Shown here piece after piece: positions 17,633-25,757 of a stretch of DNA of 64,000 nucleotides. The stretch is from Anaerolineales bacterium UBA1429. GTDB taxonomy: Bacteria > Chloroflexota > Anaerolineae > UBA1429. The first letter of the stretch is position 1, and the number at the start of each line of letters is the position of its first letter. The DNA lies in NCBI GenBank assembly GCA_002329325.1, contig DCTX01000078.1, positions 5,976-69,975 on the forward strand, read 5' to 3'. Both the position numbers and the translations under genes were made by a program. The notes under the pieces were generated by a model that was not told where the DNA came from, did no database searches, and was given only the letters and a program-made list of their open reading frames with translations.

Positions 17633-18787
17633 ATGAAGCTAGCAAGCATCGCCATAATAGCCCTGGTAGCTATCGCCCTGATCGCTTGCCAGGCCAACGC
17701 GCTTAGTGGCGACACAGATCAAGCGCAGGCGGATGCGTCCTATTTGAACACTTCCTCCGGAGACGTGCCCACATCTCCGGTGCCACCCGGCAACAGCTCC
17801 CGAGCCGAGCGCCCTCCCGGCTCGGGAGCTGTGCTCGCTGAATCCCTCGTGGATACGCCAACGGACTCCTGGCGCGTGTACTACTTCAGCACGCCAGAGC
17901 CCCAAGGCCAGCCCCTGGCAGAAGGGGCCCTCTCCCAGCCCTACCTGGATACCCACTGGCTCGACGCCCTCCCTGAGGCCGAACTCGCTGACCAGGCCCT
18001 ATCCTCCATCTGGGTGCGCAATGTGGATCTCAAGGGAGGCTCGCTGCGCTTTTACGTCTGGGCCGATGGCGGCGTGCGACTGTGGATCAACGGCCAGCTC
18101 GTGATCGATCGCTGGGATGCCTCTGATAGCAGCGCCATGATCGGCGACCTCTGGCTCGATCGCGCCGGTTCCACCGAGGTGTTGTTGGCCTATCGCGCCA
18201 TGGAGGGACCGGGGCGGATCAAGCTCTGGTGGGAAAAGACGGTCTGGTTCACCGGCTGGCGCGGCGAGTACTATCCCAACCGCTATCTCACCGGCCAGCC
18301 CACCGTGGTGCGCAACGACTTTGTGCCCGTGTTCGATTGGGGCCTGGATGCCCCGGCCCCCGGGCTGCCCGCCGACAACTTTTCCGTGCGCTGGACCCGG
18401 GATGTGACCCTGGAGCCGGGCTGCTACCGCTTTACCGCCGATGCGGATGACGGCGTGCGGGTGTACGTGGGCGAGATGCTCGTCATCAACGCCTGGCAAG
18501 GCCCCCCCGCCGACCCGCTGGTCCGCGAGGTGTGGCTTGCCGGCGGCGAACAGCCCGTCATGATCGAGTACTTTGACGCGGAGGCCACCGCCCGGATCAT
18601 GGTCGCCTGGGAGCGGCTGGACGCCCCTCTGGGGGGTGCCGATTCGGCCCAGGCGTGCAGCGGGTACACGGATTCGCAGGGGGCTGCCGCTCGCGAGAAC
18701 GGCAGGGCGTCGGCTCTGCTGGATGGCATGCGCCAGGCGCTGCTGCGCCTGTACTACTCCCTGGTGGGGCCTCCGCTCTGGTGGTAG
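17633..18787 (+). CDS. lipoprotein with two PA14-like domains
   Basis: Predicted surface lipoprotein of 384 residues. The signal peptide ends in a lipobox-like IALIAC, followed by a Ser/Pro-rich linker (about 25-70). Two PA14-like beta-barrels follow (about 75-200 and 205-330). Each shows W-x-G/YY entry strands, a D-D/G-V-R-L/V-W/Y-I-N/G-x2-L/M-V-I core (GGVRLWINGQLVIDRW; DGVRVYVGEMLVINAW) and a final W-E. PA14 domains bind carbohydrates or act as modules in surface enzymes and adhesins. A TATAAT at 17574-17579 lies about 50 bases upstream. No catalytic domain is attached, so a carbohydrate-binding or sensing role is likely (inference). Confidence 0.8.
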   Translation: MKLASIAIIALVAIALIACQANALSGDTDQAQADASYLNTSSGDVPTSPVPPGNSSRAERPPGSGAVLAESLVDTPTDSWRVYYFSTPEPQGQPLAEGALSQPYLDTHWLDALPEAELADQALSSIWVRNVDLKGGSLRFYVWADGGVRLWINGQLVIDRWDASDSSAMIGDLWLDRAGSTEVLLAYRAMEGPGRIKLWWEKTVWFTGWRGEYYPNRYLTGQPTVVRNDFVPVFDWGLDAPAPGLPADNFSVRWTRDVTLEPGCYRFTADADDGVRVYVGEMLVINAWQGPPADPLVREVWLAGGEQPVMIEYFDAEATARIMVAWERLDAPLGGADSAQACSGYTDSQGAAARENGRASALLDGMRQALLRLYYSLVGPPLWW

Positions 18788-18934
18788 CGGGCCGGTATCC
18801 TACGTTCGTACGATATGAGCGTCGTACAGAGGATGGATGCACAATTGGTTGCCAGGCGACATAATATAGTCAGAATATGGTACACGGCGTACCTATTCGC
18901 GGGGAATCATTGTTGATCGTGGGTGGAGGGTATC

Positions 18935-19234
18935 ATGGTGGATATCATGGAAGACAAGCTGCAGATCGTCCGACGTTGGGCCTGCCGCGGTAACCTGAAG
19001 CAGTTCCTTACGGACATGCAACCCCGCATTGCCCCGCTGGGCTATACCGCCGAGATGAGCATTGACACGATTCGATGCTATCGGCTCGTCGAGAAGAAGA
19101 GCCTCATGGGGTTGCGCAAGCAGTACCTCAAGGAGCCGGTGATGTCCATCCGCCGGCGGAACGGCACGATCGAATTCCAGGAGGCCGACGAGCAGTTCGT
19201 GGATGTGCTCGCCAGCGTCGCCCAGGTGGATTAG
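18935..19234 (+). CDS. small hypothetical protein (99 aa)
   Basis: I do not recognise this protein. It is 99 residues, mixed charged and hydrophobic, without signal peptide or membrane segment. It has a basic central stretch (YRLVEKKSLMGLRKQYLK) and an acidic C-terminus. ATG 18935 is chosen because GGAGG sits 5 bases upstream; GTG 18923 and ATG 18947 are in frame. The strong ribosome-binding site, the following 18-bp terminator and normal codon use for the window argue that it is real. Confidence 0.65.
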   Translation: MVDIMEDKLQIVRRWACRGNLKQFLTDMQPRIAPLGYTAEMSIDTIRCYRLVEKKSLMGLRKQYLKEPVMSIRRRNGTIEFQEADEQFVDVLASVAQVD

Positions 19235-19329
19235 CGAGACCCTTACGCAATCCGCGCGATCGGTCAGAGGCGCTGATTTCGCCCCTTTTACGCCCGATAA
19301 ATGATCTGCTCGCTCCTTGAGCATGTAGT

Positions 19330-19379
19330 GAGCGCAGGCGAGTCGCTTTGTTGTACGAGCGACTCGCCTGCGCTCGTTT
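19330..19379 (+). terminator. intrinsic terminator with 18-bp stem
   Basis: Perfect inverted repeat 19330-19347 with 19358-19375, 10-base loop, followed by GTTTG. It closes the small hypothetical gene and insulates the protease gene. The T-tract is weak. Confidence 0.7.
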
Positions 19380-19512
19380 GCCTTGCCGAACCCCTCCCCC
19401 GGAGGCGGGCCGCGCGTCTACCCGGGGCCCGGCTGGTCACGGCCACGGCCTGATGCTATGATCAGCAAACGTCTGCTACCTGCTGAGGGGGATGCCTGCG
19501 CGAGGTGAGGCC

Positions 19513-20688
19513 GTGAGAGGCGACTATCCGAGACAGTTGGGGCGAATGCTGGCGCTGCTCGCCCTCCTGGGCTTGCTGGGGGCCATGGTGCCCCCGGCCT
19601 CGCTGGCGGCCCGCCCGCTCCCCATCGCCGATGCCCAGAGCCGCACCGGCCCCACGCCGCCGCCCGAGGTGTTGCAGCGGGATCTCGCCAAGGCGCCTCC
19701 CCGAGCAGTAGACGCCCTCAGCGCCACGACCCTGCCCGTGCCGGCCTACGAGTGGCGCCATGGCTGCGGCCCCACGGCCCTCGGCATGGTAATCGGCTAC
19801 TATGATGGGCAAGGCTACGCGGAGCTGATCCCCGGATCGGCGGCCAGCCAGACGCACGAGGTGGACCAGGCCATCGCCTCCGGTGGCGATGCGTCCTCCC
19901 CCTTTGCCCCCGGCAGCGAGCGCCACTATGAGGACTATGCCTCGCCCCAGGATTATGCGCCCGAGATGCTGCCCGACGCCTATCTCTCGGCCGGCCGGCC
20001 GGCGCATGCGAGCGATAGCATCGCCGATTTCATGTTCACCTCGCGCAGCGACCACTGGAACTACTACGGCTGGAGCTGGGCCAGCCATGTCGGCCCGGCG
20101 TTCGTCGAATTCGTCAGCCTGCGCGGGGCGAGCTATACCCCCACCTACCAGCTCCTCTACATGGGGCAGGGGCTGAATTGGTCGGTTCTGACCGGGGAGA
20201 TCGATGCGGGCCGTCCCATGGTCTTTTTGGTGGATACCGGCGGCGATGGCGCGACCGACCACTTTGTGGCGGTGATTGGCTATCGCACCAGCCCCGCGCT
20301 CCAGTACGCCTCGCTGGATACCTGGGGCGAGGAGGTGCGGTGGGAGGATTTCCGCGCCATGGCGTCGGGGACGCCCTGGGGCGTCGCCATGGGATGGGCC
20401 CTCCACCTGGCGCCGCTGCCCGAACACACGCTGGATGTGACCATCCAGGGGGCGGGCTCGGTGCACCGAGAGCCCGATGAGCCAACCTACACCTATGGCA
20501 CGGTTGTGACGTTGACGGCAACCCCCGCGCCGGGCTGGCGCTTTGGCAGGTGGAGCGGCGCCGCCTCCGGCAGCGACAACCCCTTGTCCCTGGCGATGAC
20601 CGCGGACCTGAGCCTGACGGCCCACTTTTACGATCCCGCCGCCTTGCACGTGCACCGCCATATGCCCATCGCGATGCGGCCCCGCTAG
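19513..20688 (+). CDS. secreted C39-like cysteine peptidase with C-terminal InlB-like repeat domain
   Basis: Exported protein of 391 residues. The signal peptide (about 10-33) ends ASLAA. The C39-like papain-fold domain has the catalytic Cys at residue 85 (WRHGCGPTALGMVIGYYDG), the His at about 249 (TDHFVAVIGY) and a polar residue in SLDTWGEE. After it comes a single Bacterial_repeat/InlB-B-like module (about 305-375; GAGSVHREPDEPTYTYGTVVTLTATPAPGWRFGRWSG, then LTAHF). GTG 19513 with GAGG six bases upstream is preferred; ATG 19492 in frame is the alternative. No bacteriocin ABC transporter is nearby, so it is probably a free exoprotease or surface enzyme, not a leader peptidase. Confidence 0.82.
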   Translation: MRGDYPRQLGRMLALLALLGLLGAMVPPASLAARPLPIADAQSRTGPTPPPEVLQRDLAKAPPRAVDALSATTLPVPAYEWRHGCGPTALGMVIGYYDGQGYAELIPGSAASQTHEVDQAIASGGDASSPFAPGSERHYEDYASPQDYAPEMLPDAYLSAGRPAHASDSIADFMFTSRSDHWNYYGWSWASHVGPAFVEFVSLRGASYTPTYQLLYMGQGLNWSVLTGEIDAGRPMVFLVDTGGDGATDHFVAVIGYRTSPALQYASLDTWGEEVRWEDFRAMASGTPWGVAMGWALHLAPLPEHTLDVTIQGAGSVHREPDEPTYTYGTVVTLTATPAPGWRFGRWSGAASGSDNPLSLAMTADLSLTAHFYDPAALHVHRHMPIAMRPR

Positions 20689-20695
20689 GCCAGCA

Positions 20696-20733
20696 CCCGA
20701 CCGCCCGACGCGGACGTGCCGCGGGCGGTCGGG
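20696..20733. terminator. bidirectional terminator between convergent genes
   Basis: 12-bp perfect stem, 20696-20707 with 20722-20733, 14-base loop, between the stops of the C39-like gene and the aldo/keto reductase gene. There is no clear T-tract. Confidence 0.55.
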
Positions 20734-20758
20734 ATCCCGGCGTGGGGCGCCGCGCCGA

Positions 20759-21619
20759 TCAGCGCTGGGCCCAGCCCGTGGGATGGTTCCAGTCGTTCGC
20801 CTTCCAGGGCATGTTCTCCGGCTTGACCAGGGGGAGCATCTCCTGGAAGAAGGCCAGCCGCTCCGGGCCGCTCATGGGCGTAAAGCTCTCGGCCACGGCC
20901 AGGTCGGCCTCCAGCTCGGAGAGCTTGCTGCACCCGACGATGACCGTGGTCAGGGGCAGGCCCAGGGCATAGCGCAGCGCCTTGTCAGCCACCTGCCCCA
21001 GCCGCTTGTAGGCAAAGATCTTCATGCCGATGACGCCCACGTTCTTGGCCTGGGCCACGGGCAGGAACTCTTCGGCGAAGGAGTAGATAAAGTGGTCCAG
21101 CACGGAGACCGCGCAGAGCACCGTGCTGAAATCGTAGCGTCGCAGCGCCTCGATCTGGACCTGCGGGTTGGTATGGCCCGAGATGCTGATGTGGCGCACG
21201 ACGCCCTGCTCCTTGGCGGCGATCATGGTCTCCAGGGCGCCGCCGGGGCCCGTCATGGCATCCAGCCGGGCAAAGCTCATCACATTGTGCATGCGCCACT
21301 CGTCCAGGTGGTCCGTCTGCAAGCGGCGCAGGCTATCCTCGAGCTGACGCTTGGCGCCCTCAGCCGTGGGGTCCCACACCTTGCTGGCGATCCACATCTC
21401 GTCGCGCCGCTCCCTGGCCACCAGGCCCACCCGCTCCTCGCTCTGCCCCCGGGAGTAGACCCAGGCTGTGTCAAAGTAGCGGATGCCCCGCTCCAGCGCG
21501 GTGTGCAGGATCTCGACGGCCTGGGCCTCGGAGCAGCCCTCTTCATCCACCAGCCGTTGGCAGCCCAAACTGAGGATGGGCATCGAAACACCGGTCTTGC
21601 CGAATGGTCGCGTCTCCAT
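20759..21619 (-). CDS. aldo/keto reductase
   Basis: NAD(P)H-dependent oxidoreductase with a TIM barrel, 286 residues. It opens with METRPFGKTGVSMPILSLG. The catalytic Asp is in RYFDTAWVYSRGQSEE together with the Tyr, and the catalytic Lys is in WIASKVW. The HLDEWRMHN segment holds the position of the catalytic His, followed by the HISISGHTNP strand and a C-terminal cofactor loop VIVGCSKLSELEADL. The family reduces aldehydes and ketones of sugars or xenobiotics; the substrate is not predictable. It is monocistronic. Confidence 0.92.
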   Translation of the reverse strand: METRPFGKTGVSMPILSLGCQRLVDEEGCSEAQAVEILHTALERGIRYFDTAWVYSRGQSEERVGLVARERRDEMWIASKVWDPTAEGAKRQLEDSLRRLQTDHLDEWRMHNVMSFARLDAMTGPGGALETMIAAKEQGVVRHISISGHTNPQVQIEALRRYDFSTVLCAVSVLDHFIYSFAEEFLPVAQAKNVGVIGMKIFAYKRLGQVADKALRYALGLPLTTVIVGCSKLSELEADLAVAESFTPMSGPERLAFFQEMLPLVKPENMPWKANDWNHPTGWAQR

Positions 21620-21753
21620 GGTGCAATCTCCTTACAGAAAACGGTAAACAGCAACGGCATGCCCAGCATAGCCGCGCCAGGGCCGCTATGTCAAGCTGGG
21701 TGTGGGCAAGGGCGGCAAGAGCGGTTCCGGAGATGCCCTGTCCAGTGCCCCGG

Positions 21754-22488
21754 CTAGCCCTGCTCCTTGCGCCAGGCCTCGTATTCGCGGCGGGCCTCGT
21801 CGTTCAGCGGGTAGTACTTGCGCAGGTCGCCGCCCTGAGAGAGGCGCAGGCGGGTGAACTCCTCCCACTCGGAGTGTTCCTCGGCCCGCTTGACCAGCTC
21901 GGGCAACAGCTTGACGGGGATCACCACGGCGCCGTCGTCATCGGCAATGATGACGTCGCCGGGCATCACCAGCACGTTGCCCACCGCCACAGGCACGTTC
22001 ACGGCGTGGGGAAAGATGTTGGTCTGCACATGAAAGTTGGGCGTGACCCCCTTGAGCCACAGGCCCAAGCCCAGGTGCCTGGCCTCGGGATAGTCGCGGA
22101 TGCAGCCGTCAATGACGACGCCGATGCCGCCTTGCCCCTTGAAGTATGTCAGCATCATCTCGCCAAAGATGCCGCTGGTCAGGTCACCGCGGGCATCTAC
22201 CACCACCACGTCGCCGGGCTGGGTGTGGTAGAGCACCTGCCGGTGCAATTGGCGCTCGGGCGTCTGGTACTCGCCCACCGGGTGCAGGTCCTCGCGCCGG
22301 GGCATGCATTGCAGCGTCAAGGCGGGCCCCACTACCTTGGCCCCGGGGCTATGGCAGGTCAGCCCCACCAGGTGCGGGTTGCGTATGCCCAGGCGCCCGA
22401 GCTCTCCCGCTGCCGTGGCTGCGCTGATCCCATACAGCTTCTCGATGAGTTCCCTGGGAGGCCGCTGGATGTCGGATGTCGGTAACAT
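21754..22488 (-). CDS. RraA-like protein (HMG/CHA aldolase superfamily)
   Basis: A 244-residue member of the RraA/4-hydroxy-4-methyl-2-oxoglutarate aldolase family. Core motifs are GDVVVVDARGD, GEMMLTYFKGQGGIGVVIDGCIRDYPE (the G-x-x-R-D metal/pyruvate-binding segment) and VMPGDVIIADDDGAVVIP. Members are divalent-metal pyruvate aldolases or oxaloacetate decarboxylases; only the gamma-proteobacterial RraA binds RNase E. The ATG at 22488 has AAGGAAGG four bases upstream; the longer in-frame start has no site. It is divergent from degV. Confidence 0.92.
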   Translation of the reverse strand: MLPTSDIQRPPRELIEKLYGISAATAAGELGRLGIRNPHLVGLTCHSPGAKVVGPALTLQCMPRREDLHPVGEYQTPERQLHRQVLYHTQPGDVVVVDARGDLTSGIFGEMMLTYFKGQGGIGVVIDGCIRDYPEARHLGLGLWLKGVTPNFHVQTNIFPHAVNVPVAVGNVLVMPGDVIIADDDGAVVIPVKLLPELVKRAEEHSEWEEFTRLRLSQGGDLRKYYPLNDEARREYEAWRKEQG

Positions 22489-22534
22489 GGCACCTTCCTT
22501 GCGCATCATAGGATCGCCCCGTGCAATGGCCCAC

Positions 22535-22563
22535 AGTGTATCGCAGCCGGGGCGCGGACCCAA
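22535..22563 (-). promoter_or_regulatory. promoter of RraA-like gene
   Basis: Minus strand TTGGGT (22563-22558), 17-base spacer, TACACT (22540-22535), about 45 bases before the ATG. Confidence 0.45.
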
Positions 22564-22589
22564 ACCCAAGTGAAACATTTTCGCCCGTT

Positions 22590-22619
22590 TTGGTTCTTAT
22601 TCATAGAGAGCGTATACGC
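22590..22619 (+). promoter_or_regulatory. promoter of degV, overlapping a 10-bp palindrome
   Basis: TTGGTT (22590-22595), 17-base spacer, TATACG (22613-22618). The -10 lies within the perfect palindrome GCGTATACGC (22610-22619), which could be an operator. Confidence 0.45.
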
Positions 22620-22656
22620 GCGGGACGGGGTTCCCTTTCCAGGAGGGAGGACGAGC

Positions 22657-23499
22657 ATGGGCGTACGCATAGTAACCGACACGAGCTGCGATCTGCCCTC
22701 TGAATTGGAGGCAGAACTCCTCGTCGCCGGCGTGCAAAAGATCCCTTTTCTCTACCACTTTGGCCAGGAAGCTTGCCTGGACAAGACCATGCCCATCGGT
22801 GAGTTCCTGCGGCGCGCCCAAGAGGTCTGGCCAACGACGGCGGCGCCCTCCTCGGGCGCCTTTGCCGAGGCGTTCCGTCGCGTGGTGGATCAGGGGCACC
22901 AGGTCCTTTGCATGACCATCACGGGCATCCATAGCGCCACCTACAGCGCTGCGGTTCTGGCCGCCGATTCGTTCGGGGCCGACAAGGTGACGGTGGTGGA
23001 CACGCGCTCCCTCTCCCTGGCCCAGGGGCTGCTGGTGCTGGCGGCCGTGCGGGCCGCCCGCGACGACGCCGATATGCCCGAGATCGTGGCGCAGGTGCAG
23101 GATCTCAAGCGGCGCACGCACCTCTTTTTTGCCCTGGATACGCTGGACTATTTGGTCAAAGGAGGGCGCGCCAGCCGCATGGTGGGCATGCTGGCGACGC
23201 TACTGCGGCTCCGGCCGATCCTGATGGTGGATGATGGCACGCTGACGTTGATCGAGAAACCCCGCCAGCGCAGCGCCGCCAAGAAGAGGTTGATCGCTCT
23301 GGCCGAGGCGCAACTGCCGGCGGAGACGGTCGGCGTCATCCACGTGGCCTGCCCCGACGAGGCCGCCCAACTGGCCGCGGAGATTGCCCAGGTGAGCGGC
23401 GTGCCCCTGGAGCAGGTCCCCGTCACGGAGACGGGCGCAGCCCTGGCGACCCACAGCGGCCCCGGGGCGCTGGGCGTCGTGGTGATCTCGCAGGAGTAG
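22657..23499 (+). CDS. DegV family fatty-acid-binding protein
   Basis: DegV/FakB-like protein of 280 residues, which binds one fatty acid between two alpha/beta domains and presents it to the FakA kinase for phospholipid synthesis. Motifs: RIVTDTSCDLP at the N-terminus, the TTAAPSSGAFAEAF carboxylate-binding loop, TITGIHSATYSAA, VDTRSLSLAQGLLVLAA, the typical LDTLDYLVKGGRAS, and the C-terminal HSGPGALGVV. AGGAGGGAGGA precedes ATG 22657. No fakA-like gene is in the window. Confidence 0.95.
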   Translation: MGVRIVTDTSCDLPSELEAELLVAGVQKIPFLYHFGQEACLDKTMPIGEFLRRAQEVWPTTAAPSSGAFAEAFRRVVDQGHQVLCMTITGIHSATYSAAVLAADSFGADKVTVVDTRSLSLAQGLLVLAAVRAARDDADMPEIVAQVQDLKRRTHLFFALDTLDYLVKGGRASRMVGMLATLLRLRPILMVDDGTLTLIEKPRQRSAAKKRLIALAEAQLPAETVGVIHVACPDEAAQLAAEIAQVSGVPLEQVPVTETGAALATHSGPGALGVVVISQE

Positions 23500-23538
23500 G
23501 GGCGCCATCGGGAGCGGGCGCGCGTCTATACCCAAGTT

Positions 23539-23560
23539 GGGGCGAGGCTTGCCTCGCCCC
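23539..23560. repeat. dispersed palindrome GGGGCGA..TCGCCCC (single copy)
   Basis: GGGGCGAGG (23539-23547) pairs with CCTCGCCCC (23552-23560) around a CTTG loop. It resembles the four-copy array at 62502-62655. Placed after degV, it could double as a terminator. Confidence 0.6.
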
Positions 23561-23599
23561 TGGCAGGCCTGCCAATAGAAGACTCGGCCCCTCCTGGAC

Positions 23600-23628
23600 T
23601 TGACATTTTCCCCATATAGCCCCATGAT
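23600..23628 (+). promoter_or_regulatory. promoter of zincin/TIG gene
   Basis: Consensus TTGACA (23600-23605), 17-base spacer, CATGAT (23623-23628), about 30 bases before the start codon. Confidence 0.55.
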
Positions 23629-23663
23629 AGTTATGTCGTGCTGGGTTCCTTGTGGGAGGTGCC

Positions 23664-24659
23664 ATGCGTACCAAGATCAAGCTCCGGCAGGCCCGCGTGC
23701 GCCGTCGCCGCGCTGCAGTGGCCGACGATGAGCGCCTCCTCACCCCAGGCGTCGCCTATGCCCGTCCTGCCCACGCCCAGTTGGCGGCCGAACCGGCGAG
23801 CTGGCGAGCCACCGATCTGCTGGGCCTGCAGCACAGGGCCGGCAACCGCGCCGTGGGCCATTTGCTGGGCCGGCAACCCGCCCCCCTTCCTTCCGTGACC
23901 CTTTCTCCCCAGCGCCAGCGTGAGCAGGCCGTGCTCACCTGGCCCCTGCGCCGCGTCCGGCAGAACAGCCTGCAGCGCATCTCGATCCCCCGCACGGCGA
24001 CGGCCGATCCCGATTGGAAGATGGTGCCGCGAGAGCACCTGGCTCGTGTGCGCGCGGCGGTGGCCATCATCAATCAGAAGGTGCGCTCGCGACGGCTGAT
24101 CACCTACTTTCGCGACAATGCCCCGGGCGGCACACTGAACACCCTGCAGCAGGTGGCGAATCGCGCCCAGGTGTGGGAGTTGCGCAGCGAGGGCAGCCAG
24201 GGCTTGAGCGAGCAGGGCGGCCGCAACATGGCCTATGATACCCTGATCTATCGCATCGGGCGCTGGCAGATCGCTGCCACGCTGCTGCACGAGATGGGCC
24301 ATCTTTCGGGGCTCACCGGGGCAGAGGCAGATGAGCGCAGATGCGAGGGGGCCATTGACGCTGCGCGGGTCTATGCCCCCTTTATCGAGTCGGTGCGGCC
24401 GCGTCAGGCTGCCCCCGGCGATGAGGTAACCATCTCTGGCATGAGCTTTGGGCCGAGCCAGGAGAGCACCGACCGGGTGACCATCGGCGGCGTTGATGCA
24501 GGCCGGGCGACGGCCTGGGAGTGGCGCCATGCAGGCGGCGGCACGATTCGAGTGCGGGTACCCACCGGCGCCCATAGCGGCGAATTGGTGGTGGAGAACA
24601 ACCGCATCCCCAGCAACCGGGTGCCGCTGCGCATACGCGAGCCGGCCCCAGCGCCCTAG
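23664..24659 (+). CDS. zincin-like protein with AGNRAV (DUF4157-associated) motif and C-terminal IPT/TIG domain
   Basis: A 331-residue protein of mixed architecture. Residues 1-25 are very basic. Residues 55-64 read LQHRAGNRAV, followed by GHLLGRQ; this short helix motif recurs at the N-terminus of DUF4157 proteins, many linked to extracellular contractile injection systems. A metallopeptidase-like helix HEMGH lies at 209-213, with acidic residues E221, D223 and E224 as possible third ligand. Residues 240-325 form an IPT/TIG Ig-like fold (IESVRPRQAAPGDEVTISGMSFG). There is no signal peptide. GGGAGGT lies 3 bases before ATG 23664. No tail-sheath or baseplate genes are in the window, so the link to injection systems is by motif only. 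Confidence 0.7.
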   Translation: MRTKIKLRQARVRRRRAAVADDERLLTPGVAYARPAHAQLAAEPASWRATDLLGLQHRAGNRAVGHLLGRQPAPLPSVTLSPQRQREQAVLTWPLRRVRQNSLQRISIPRTATADPDWKMVPREHLARVRAAVAIINQKVRSRRLITYFRDNAPGGTLNTLQQVANRAQVWELRSEGSQGLSEQGGRNMAYDTLIYRIGRWQIAATLLHEMGHLSGLTGAEADERRCEGAIDAARVYAPFIESVRPRQAAPGDEVTISGMSFGPSQESTDRVTIGGVDAGRATAWEWRHAGGGTIRVRVPTGAHSGELVVENNRIPSNRVPLRIREPAPAP

Positions 24660-24668
24660 CCATCGGCC

Positions 24669-25547
24669 TCAAGCGCTGCGCCAGATCTCCAGGGCGAATT
24701 CGTGGGGCTTGCCCCCCGCGACCGCCTGTAGCCAGGGCTCTTGCGCCACTATCAGGCTCACGGCGCCATAGGTGCAGACCGTGATCGGACCCTGTTGCGC
24801 CCGGGCCCGCAGCCGATCCAGCACCGCCCGCAGGATGCGCCCCTTGAACGGCGTGAACAAGTAGAACACCGTCCCGGCCGACAGGTCGGCCTCGCGTGCG
24901 TCGGCCAGCACAAAAGTCACCTGATCCAACCCAAAGGAGGCTGCCAACCTTCGGCTGAAGGCGTGGTAATCAGGCTGGATCTCGATCCCGCAGGCCGGCG
25001 CCCCCGTCAGCCAGTGCACGACGATGGCGGCGCGCCCCAATCCGGCGCCCAGATCGCAAAAGCAATCACCCTGCTCCAAGGGCACGTGGTCTACCAGATC
25101 CAGGAGGACGCGCACCGGCGTATCTTCCAGGTGCACGATATCGGGATGCTCGACGGAGGGGCTGCCCGCAAAGGCATCCAGCTCGAGCACGCCATCCACC
25201 AGGGCATCGGCCGGCTCGTAATCCATGTGCAGCGCCGAGTCATCAGGCTGGCCATAGCGGGAGTAGCGCCCCAGCAGGGCCCGGACCGGCTCGCCAAAGA
25301 CCTGGTCCTGACGCATCCAGTGGCGCACGCGCCCAAAGTAGCGCGCATTGACCGCCTCCAGGCGGGCGCGCAGGGCAGCGGCCCGCGCGCCGTAGGCCTG
25401 GGCCGCCTTCCCCCTGGCCTGGAAGACCTGGTAGATAAAGGCCAGTTGCTCCAGCGCCTCCACCCGCTCTCCCAGGGCCTCTTCCTCCAGCAGACTGGCG
25501 TCGGCTTCGAGGGCCAACAGATCGGCGATCACCGGGTCACTCGTCAT
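24669..25547 (-). CDS. SAM-dependent methyltransferase-like protein
   Basis: A 292-residue protein. An N-terminal helical region (1-150) precedes a Rossmann methyltransferase core. SAM motif I is CFCDLGAGLGRAAIVV (about 175-190), followed by the acidic end of strand 2 (GIEIQPDYH), strand 3 VTFVLADAREAD and FYLFTPFKGRILRAVLDRL around motif IV. The order resembles DOT1-like and other class I methyltransferases. The ATG at 25547 has GAGGTG upstream; the longer in-frame start does not. The substrate is unknown. It converges with the zincin/TIG gene with a 9-base gap and no obvious terminator. Confidence 0.8.
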   Translation of the reverse strand: MTSDPVIADLLALEADASLLEEEALGERVEALEQLAFIYQVFQARGKAAQAYGARAAALRARLEAVNARYFGRVRHWMRQDQVFGEPVRALLGRYSRYGQPDDSALHMDYEPADALVDGVLELDAFAGSPSVEHPDIVHLEDTPVRVLLDLVDHVPLEQGDCFCDLGAGLGRAAIVVHWLTGAPACGIEIQPDYHAFSRRLAASFGLDQVTFVLADAREADLSAGTVFYLFTPFKGRILRAVLDRLRARAQQGPITVCTYGAVSLIVAQEPWLQAVAGGKPHEFALEIWRSA

Positions 25548-25634
25548 GCACAGCACCTCACACGTTCTCGCTATCAGGCTCGCTATGAGCAAGCAGTATA
25601 GGGCGGTGTGCGCGCCCTGTCAGATCCTACCCGC

Positions 25635-25717
25635 GCACCGGCGGCTCCTGTATAATGACCACAGGAGATGTGCACCGGTGGCTTGCCGGGAACGTTGCAT
25701 ACCCGTTTCGCGTCTCC
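25635..25717 (+). promoter_or_regulatory. promoter, flanking repeats and structured leader of DUF4139 gene
   Basis: A perfect TATAAT is at 25651-25656 without a good -35. It is flanked by a 7-bp inverted repeat (25645-25651 with 25661-25667) and by an 11-bp direct repeat with one mismatch (25635-25645 and 25672-25682), an operator-like layout. The leader can close GGAGA (25664-25668) on TCTCC (25713-25717) around smaller GC stems. Confidence 0.45.
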
Positions 25718-25757
25718 AGTGTATGGGGTTCTGAACCATCTAGTTAGGAGGAATACG

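Noticed and set aside
21754..22488. RNase E regulator RraA as functional name
   Set aside because: The family match is to RraA-like aldolases and decarboxylases. RNase E control is documented only for the proteobacterial branch and nothing here supports it.
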